Assembly (NCBI GenBank): GCA_030770425.1
Contig: JASJFT010000163.1
Coordinates: 40,487-104,486 of the forward strand
Reading direction: 5' to 3'
Length of the DNA: 64,000 bases
Source of the DNA: Darksidea phi
Taxonomy: Eukaryota; Ascomycota; Dothideomycetes; Pleosporales; Lentitheciaceae
The translations under genes and the position numbers were made by a program. Under the pieces are notes generated by a model. It had not been told where the DNA came from. It saw only the letters and a list, made by a program, of their open reading frames with translations, and ran no database searches. The stretch's first letter is position 1. Every line of letters starts with the position of its first letter. This document shows, one piece after another, positions 58,812 through 64,000 of the stretch.

Positions 58812-59681
58812 ATGTCGGAACGAAAAGTGCTCTCCAAGTACTATCCTCCCGACTTCGATCCTTCCAAGATCACGCGCGCGCGCGGCCCCAAGCAAGCCGG
58901 TCCGAAAGTGCAAACCGTCCGCTTGATGGCACCCTTCTCGATGAAGTGCACGCACTGTGGCGAATTCATCTACAAAGGTAGAAAGTTCAACGCCCGGAAA
59001 GAGACGTCCGACGAAAAGTACTACAACATCACAATCTACCGCTTTTACATACGATGCACGCGGTGCTCCGGGGAAATCACCTTCAAGACCGACCCGAAGA
59101 ACATGGACTACGAGTGCGAGCGCGGGGCGAAGCGCAACTTTGAGCCCTGGCGAGAGGCAAAGCTGAACGAAGAGACTGAAGAGGAGAGGCTCGATCGGTT
59201 GGAACGGGAAGAAGCTGAGCGCGATGCAATGAAGGAGCTGGAGAGCAAGGTGCACGATGCCAAGCAGGAGATGGCTGTGTCGGACGCCTTGGACGAGATT
59301 CGGTCAAGGAATGCACGAATAGAAAAGGCCGAGAAAGAAGGAAAACGGACAGATATCCAGCTCGAGCCTGTCGACGATCTACGGAAGAAGCAGGAAGAGG
59401 AAGATGCAGAGGCGGCAAGGAGAGCCTTTGAGGGCCGGGGCCTGCCTGGTCTTGCCGAGGAAGTGATGGAGGAAGAGAAGGTCGATGCACCAGTTGAGGT
59501 ACCCATCACCGTCTTCGCGAAGAAGCCAAAAGAGAAGAAGAACTTTTGTGCTGTGCTGGGTATCAAGAAGAAGGCTGCAGGTTCGGTGTCTGCGACTATG
59601 CATCCACCTCGGGCAAAGGCCACGGCTCCTCCGAAGTCAATGGCATTACTAGCTGGCTACGACGACAGCGACGATGATTAA
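58812..59681 (+). CDS. YJU2: splicing factor YJU2/CWC16 (CCDC94-like)
   Basis: Single exon of 289 residues. The N-terminus MSERKVLSKYYPPDFDPSKI and the zinc site (CTHCGEFIYKG at about 45-56; RCTRCSGEITFKTDP at about 80-95) are diagnostic of the CWC16/YJU2 family. The N-terminal region contacts the branch helix in the spliceosome. A long charged coiled coil (ETEEERLDRLEREEAERDAM and following) and a basic/Ala-rich C-terminus ending in DDSDDD complete it. YJU2 promotes the first step of pre-mRNA splicing in the nucleus. Family, length and motifs agree, so the call is firm. Confidence 0.95.
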   Translation: MSERKVLSKYYPPDFDPSKITRARGPKQAGPKVQTVRLMAPFSMKCTHCGEFIYKGRKFNARKETSDEKYYNITIYRFYIRCTRCSGEITFKTDPKNMDYECERGAKRNFEPWREAKLNEETEEERLDRLEREEAERDAMKELESKVHDAKQEMAVSDALDEIRSRNARIEKAEKEGKRTDIQLEPVDDLRKKQEEEDAEAARRAFEGRGLPGLAEEVMEEEKVDAPVEVPITVFAKKPKEKKNFCAVLGIKKKAAGSVSATMHPPRAKATAPPKSMALLAGYDDSDDD

Positions 59682-60179
59682 TAGCCACTGAGCTTTTAGG
59701 GCGTTATCAGGAGGTGGTATCTGGGCATTATGATACCAATCAAATTTTCCATTCGTTTGAGCAAGAACATTTCATATTTCACCGGGGCGTCGACTCGCAT
59801 CGTCTTTAGCTGTCTTGCATCAGTGTCCCATTACCTCGGTGGGCTCGGCTCTATTTCCAGCGTTAGTCGATCCCGGTCGTGTTCGCCCAATTACATCGTT
59901 GCTCCACCGACTTCAATATACATAGCCAACATGTGATACTTCAACCGGCGCGAGATGTCCCAGAGCCTCTACTCCGCATTTCGGTACCCCGGGGTAAATA
60001 TATTGCCCTCAGGAGCATGCACCCTTTTTAGATTTTGCGCCTATAGAAGAGATGGAGGCTACTCAAGAAGAGCTCGGTACCGGGTAAGAAACAGTGCTAT
60101 TTAAATAGATCCCGCGTGCTTTGTTTTTCGTGCACCCGTCTTCGACGACTTTTTTCGATTGGAAATAGTCCCGTGCAAC
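59682..60179. other. intergenic, 498 bp
   Basis: Terminator of YJU2 and promoter of the GH43-like gene. A possible TATA-like element (CTATTTAAATAG, about 60099-60110, palindromic) lies about 70 bases before the ATG. Confidence 0.5.
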
Positions 60180-61208
60180 ATGAGGCTCTCAATCCCATTT
60201 CTCGCTCTCATAGGGGCGGCATGGGCAGCACCAACCCAGTTCCTAGACTTTTCTTCCTACGGCCTCGCACCCCGCGCCGATCCCTCCCTGACCGGCTACC
60301 TAGGCGTCTTCTTCCTCGGCGACAAACCCTCCGTCTATTTCTATCTCTCGAACGGCAACAACGCGATCAGTTTGAAGGCTCTCAACAAGGGTCAGCCCGT
60401 CATCAACCCGACGAAAGGCACCCAAGGCGTTCGCGATCCTTCCATCATAGCCGGCGGTGGCGCCGAAGCAGGAAAGAAGTGGTATATTATCGGCACCGAC
60501 CTGAATATTGGCAAGACAACGTGGGACGCTGCGCAGCGCACTGGCTCACGGGGTATCTTCGTTTGGGAGAGTACGGATTTGGTGAGCTGGACAGGCGAGC
60601 GGCTTGTTACGGTTGAAGATGCGACTGCAGGAATGGTGTGGGCACCCGCTGCTATATGGGATGCAGAAAAGTCGCAGTACCTGGTCCATTGGGCATCGAA
60701 GTTTTATTCCATGAGCGATCCACAGCACAAAGGTAATCCATCCACGATACGTATCCGCTACGCATATACGTCGGATTTCAAGACCTTCTCCGCTCCCAAG
60801 GACTACATCAACTACAGCCCGACCAACATCATCGACCTCGACATCCTCTCCCTTGGCAACAACGCCTACGCGCGCTTCATGAAAGACGAGACTGCGAAAA
60901 CCGTCTTCACCGAAGTTAGCACGACCGGCCTGTTTGGAAGCTGGTCCCGGCCCGCTGGCGCGTCGGCTACCATCGCAAGTGGCGTGGAAGGACCTGCGGT
61001 ATACTGGGACAACCAAGTCACTGGCAAAGCACATCTACTATTGGACTTTTACGGGGGCGACGGATACCGGCCGTATGAAAGCAGCGATGTGAAGAGCGGG
61101 AAGTGGACGGCCAGTGATCGGGCTGGGTGGCCGAAGAACCTGAGGCATGGAAGTGTGCTGCCGGTTACAGCTTCGCAGATTAATTCTTTGAGTGCAAAGT
61201 GGCCGTGA
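60180..61208 (+). CDS. secreted GH43-like glycoside hydrolase
   Basis: Single exon of 342 residues from ATG 60180; the frame is open back to 60159 but only from a TTG. A signal peptide (MRLSIPFLALIGAAWA) precedes a five-bladed-propeller type sequence: GYLGVFFLGDKPSVYFYLSN, GVRDPSIIAGG (Asp86), VWAPAAIWD (154-161), IIDLDILSLG and GVEGPAVYW (Glu270). The RDP, WAPA and EGP motifs are the usual catalytic landmarks of GH43 and related clan GH-F enzymes that act on arabinan or xylan side chains. Subfamily and substrate cannot be fixed from motifs. There is no carbohydrate-binding module. Confidence 0.82.
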   Translation: MRLSIPFLALIGAAWAAPTQFLDFSSYGLAPRADPSLTGYLGVFFLGDKPSVYFYLSNGNNAISLKALNKGQPVINPTKGTQGVRDPSIIAGGGAEAGKKWYIIGTDLNIGKTTWDAAQRTGSRGIFVWESTDLVSWTGERLVTVEDATAGMVWAPAAIWDAEKSQYLVHWASKFYSMSDPQHKGNPSTIRIRYAYTSDFKTFSAPKDYINYSPTNIIDLDILSLGNNAYARFMKDETAKTVFTEVSTTGLFGSWSRPAGASATIASGVEGPAVYWDNQVTGKAHLLLDFYGGDGYRPYESSDVKSGKWTASDRAGWPKNLRHGSVLPVTASQINSLSAKWP

Positions 61209-62717
61209 AGGTCGGATTGTATACACCAACTTACGCCATTTTTCAGCCCAGGCCATCCCTTTTGACTGAAAAACCTAATGTAGCAGGGCCAAAGGAGTAT
61301 GATGAAAGTGGGGAATATGAAAAGAGTCAACTCTTTAACGGAGTTTTGGCCGCAGGAAGGAGTCGTCACTTGTGAGAAAGAGTAGTGAAAAATGTGAAAA
61401 TTGATCGAGAAGTCTTGACAATGATGACTGGGTAATTGAGGATTTGTTTTCGTCGGGGACGTCTTTGGAGGGCAGGATGTATAGTCCTTAAGTTTCATTC
61501 GACAATCCCAACGGTGACAACATCTCAAACCTAACCGCTCGCAAGTGTCACTGTTTCACCGGTAGCGCTTCATAAACTAACATATTTCTGGAATTTCGCC
61601 GAGGCTCACCAGGGTCCAGTACTAACAGTTCGGTTTTCCAAATGTTGCTATGTTTGTACCAAGTTCAGTGGGCCTTGTGAGGTCGAGAAGGGTCTGTAGG
61701 AATATATCCTAGTGTCTCAAGCCCAACGATGCTAAGGAATCCTTCAACCAAGGCGCTACGCTGAGCCTTATGTTGACCTGAAGTTAGCTTTTCGGACTTA
61801 CGGAAGTTGTAACGCATTAACAAATGGATTTCAGCCGAACAATGGTTGAAGCACGGAATGAAAATAATAAGTCTTTTGAATAGTTTTTATCCATTTATTG
61901 GCGTAGGCTGCCGGCAGAACACTTGTGCTCTATGAAGCTGCTATGAGCCACTCGGAAATGCCGATAAAAAACTTGGAACCTGAAGGACACGGAATCAAAA
62001 GCTCCGACAAACCAACCTACTGCGCCTCGTTAGTCGCGCGCTATCGTAAAATCGTGCTGTTTGCGCAAAGTCAGAGGCTTTGGCGAGGTACAGTCAACCT
62101 AACGTAGTTGAGGCTGGTGTTCATTAGCCCAAAATGGGTGAGGCCGACGGCGCAGTAAGTGGGTCAACGTCCGCGCTGGAATTGATAGGATAATTTGCTT
62201 TGGTTTTGACAATAGCCTCCTGACTTGGTTACAGGTACTAGCATTCTTAAAATGTCTACGGAACTGCTTGATTGAGCGGGCCACTCCGTCGGAATAATGC
62301 GGTCCTTGCAACCATAAGGCAACCTTGATTGCACTATGGAAAACTTTGAATTGCACTGCTGGGGATATATCTGTATCAGGTCGATGAGCAGTACTTTCGG
62401 AACACAACGGTACTGTACCAGCTACGCAAATTACAAGTGCAATGCCTTGCAGTTATCTCCGCACTGAAGTGAATAATGAAGTAAATTTCAACCAAGCATG
62501 CCAAAAGTGACCGTTCATGAGTAACGATTTCACCAAATTGAACGAAAACCTGGAAAGGACAAATTCTAAGGTACGGTTGGTCATACAGCCAATTGACTGC
62601 GCTGCCAACGTCTGTGCGACGTAGGGGAAATGGGTCATTCATGACTGGAAGGGGATATGGTAGCCTACTGGTTTCGCAAAATACATTTCCTGACCATCCA
62701 CGAATTTTGCTCCATTT
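61209..62717. other. intergenic, 1.5 kb
   Basis: Only short frames with no recognisable protein, A/T-leaning composition. Some frames near 62376-62642 are likely decayed sequence downstream of the pseudogene that follows. No RNA gene was recognised. Confidence 0.5.
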
Positions 62718-63677
62718 CTACGTCTCCGGCCTGTTTGCCGATTCCATTTCTGGCGGGACGGACAACACAACATGGTTAATGCCATAGGCGCAGCTCTCAA
62801 GCTGTACCATTTCGTCGGCATCATTGTAAAGAAGAGGCAGTAATAATTCTGCGAAGCTTGGAAATTGTCTCTGGTGCTTCACAGAAGCAGCTTCAAAAAT
62901 AGGAGGGTAGAATCCAGCGCAGCCCTAGTCGATCATCCAAACCTGGTCATTGGCATCCAAGATTAGGTTCCGTGGACTAAGATCTCCATGAGTAAGGACG
63001 AAGTAAGGATATTTAATTTGCGGAATATCTAGTGGCGCACGTCCGAAGTATTTACTGAGGCCGAGTTTCCAGTTTATCTACTTCTCGAATATTTCTTTAG
63101 TCTTGAACGGTCCTGCACCGTAGTCGCTAAACCATGTACCGCGAGATATTCCCCCACCAATAATACCTGGATTGTTGGAATGTATAGATCGTAATTCTTT
63201 AACTATAGCCCTAACCTAGTTAACGACGTTCTTTTGGGTCTCGTGATCAAGTTGGTCCTAGGAGTTGTTAAGAGAAAGACCATCCAAGTAGTCCATGACT
63301 ATGTAGCCTTTGACGCCGAAGTATGAGACAGGGTAATCGATGTTGAAGTAGCGGTGTACCCTAGGCAACCTTACTCCCGGAAAATTCTTTATAATATATT
63401 TCATGGTTTCGCCTTTAGAAGCTAGCACGGCTGTGCCGCACTTGAGGACGAGATTGCAGGAGAGTCGTAGAACTTTACCTCCCCCAAATGAATGGATGAC
63501 TGGTGCAGTTTCGCCATAGGCTACGAGGGTTTCTTGGGGCATGGAAGAGATGTCGAAGCTTAGTCCGTCCAGTGGGAATTTGGTTGAAGGATCCCGAGCA
63601 GCAGGCTGTAGTAGTCTTGTTAGTCACAGAAGTGTAAGTAGCGTGGAAACACTCACGTCAACGATCGGCTCAAACAT
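62718..63677 (-). pseudogene. APH/protein-kinase-like gene with four in-frame TAG codons
   Basis: Exon 1 (63677-63657, MFEPIVD), a 51-base intron (63656-63606), and a long exon read in one frame to a TAG at 62720-62718. The frame encodes SFGGGKVLRLSCNLVLKCG, GYIVMDYLDG, then FVLTHGDLSPRNLILD and VWMID, typical of the fungal aminoglycoside phosphotransferase (APH, PF01636)/kinase-like family: HGDLSPRN is the catalytic loop and the following D the metal ligand. The frame is interrupted at 63260-63258, 63218-63216, 63080-63078 and 62927-62925 by TAG only. The last falls in MID-stop-GCAGFYPP, where the family has MIDWG.AGFYP. So each stop likely replaces a Trp codon (TGG to TAG). No frameshift is seen. 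The gene is non-functional unless stops are read through. Confidence 0.75.
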
Positions 63678-64000
63678 GATGCGAGGCAAGATAATGACTC
63701 TGTTGTGGGCGAGTGCGGCTGATTTCAAAGATCCTGAGGTCGATGATGGTGAACTTAAACGTGGCATGTGGCGCGAGTGTTATGTTCCAGGTTCCTCTTG
63801 AAATGTGGCTTACCGAGGACACTAAAACCTCGCTTAATTTTTTTACTAAGGTACCCTAATTAAATAGCCTGCGTTGAAGTGTATACGGTCTCCACACCTC
63901 GGATATATATATATATATATTTTATTTGGATTTGCATAGTGGGAGTCTCTTTAGAAGGTCCGCACGAAACACAGTAGGAGTTTGTACACAGTAGAGGTGC
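63678..64000. other. right-edge sequence with AT microsatellite
   Basis: Former promoter of the APH-like pseudogene, then TA-rich sequence from about 63835. An (AT)9 run lies at 63903-63920. No gene was recognised before the window ends. Confidence 0.55.
63903..63920. repeat. (AT)9 dinucleotide microsatellite
   Basis: Uninterrupted ATATAT run of 18 bases at the edge of a TA-rich island. Confidence 0.9.

Overview
The window is nuclear DNA of a filamentous ascomycete, most likely a Dothideomycete (inferred from the protein types; lineage not tested). Genes are well spaced on both strands. Introns are few and short (45 to 100 bases, GT..AG). The gene set is typically fungal: a GH72 glucanosyltransferase, a HET-domain protein, a PTH11/rhodopsin-like membrane protein, an NADP mannitol dehydrogenase of the allergen type, a questin-oxidase-like enzyme and many secreted hydrolases. 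Gene-poor TA-rich islands and pseudogenes with C-to-T type nonsense changes suggest past repeat-induced point mutation (RIP).

Layout. 1-8.7 kb: end of a DUF1996 protein, a BCS1-like AAA ATPase and a secreted S41-type peptidase. 9.2-17.1 kb: a secreted GMC oxidoreductase, a HET protein, a TA-rich gap and a five-exon TAP-like secreted peptidase. 17.4-23.6 kb: a METTL25-like methyltransferase divergent from a TLG1/syntaxin-6 SNARE, then a four-helix membrane protein. 24.7-31 kb: an aldo-keto reductase convergent with a questin-oxidase-like gene, SGT1, and a degenerate aspartic-protease-like secreted protein. 32-40.5 kb: GH72, a TA-rich relic island, mannitol dehydrogenase and an unknown protein. 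41-50.3 kb: a rhodopsin-like protein, an RWD/DUF1115 protein, a long gene-poor gap, a hemerythrin-like protein and an NmrA/SDR-like protein. 50.6-61.2 kb: a broken nucleotidyltransferase-like gene, acyl-CoA dehydrogenase, GH2 exo-glucosaminidase, APC6/CDC16, the splicing factor YJU2 and a GH43-like protein. 62.7-63.7 kb: an aminoglycoside-phosphotransferase-like pseudogene with four in-frame TAG codons.

The genes do not form one pathway. Housekeeping genes (BCS1-like, METTL25-like, TLG1, SGT1, CDC16, YJU2, RWDD2-like) are mixed with secreted or metabolic genes that fit a saprobic or plant-associated life. No polyketide synthase, NRPS, terpene synthase, rRNA, tRNA, CRISPR array or complete transposon was recognised. 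Splice sites were placed by eye from frame continuity, GT/AG sites and family motifs; none was checked against transcripts. I did not find a convincing new biological system. The most informative signals are the decayed genes and the pseudo-protease.
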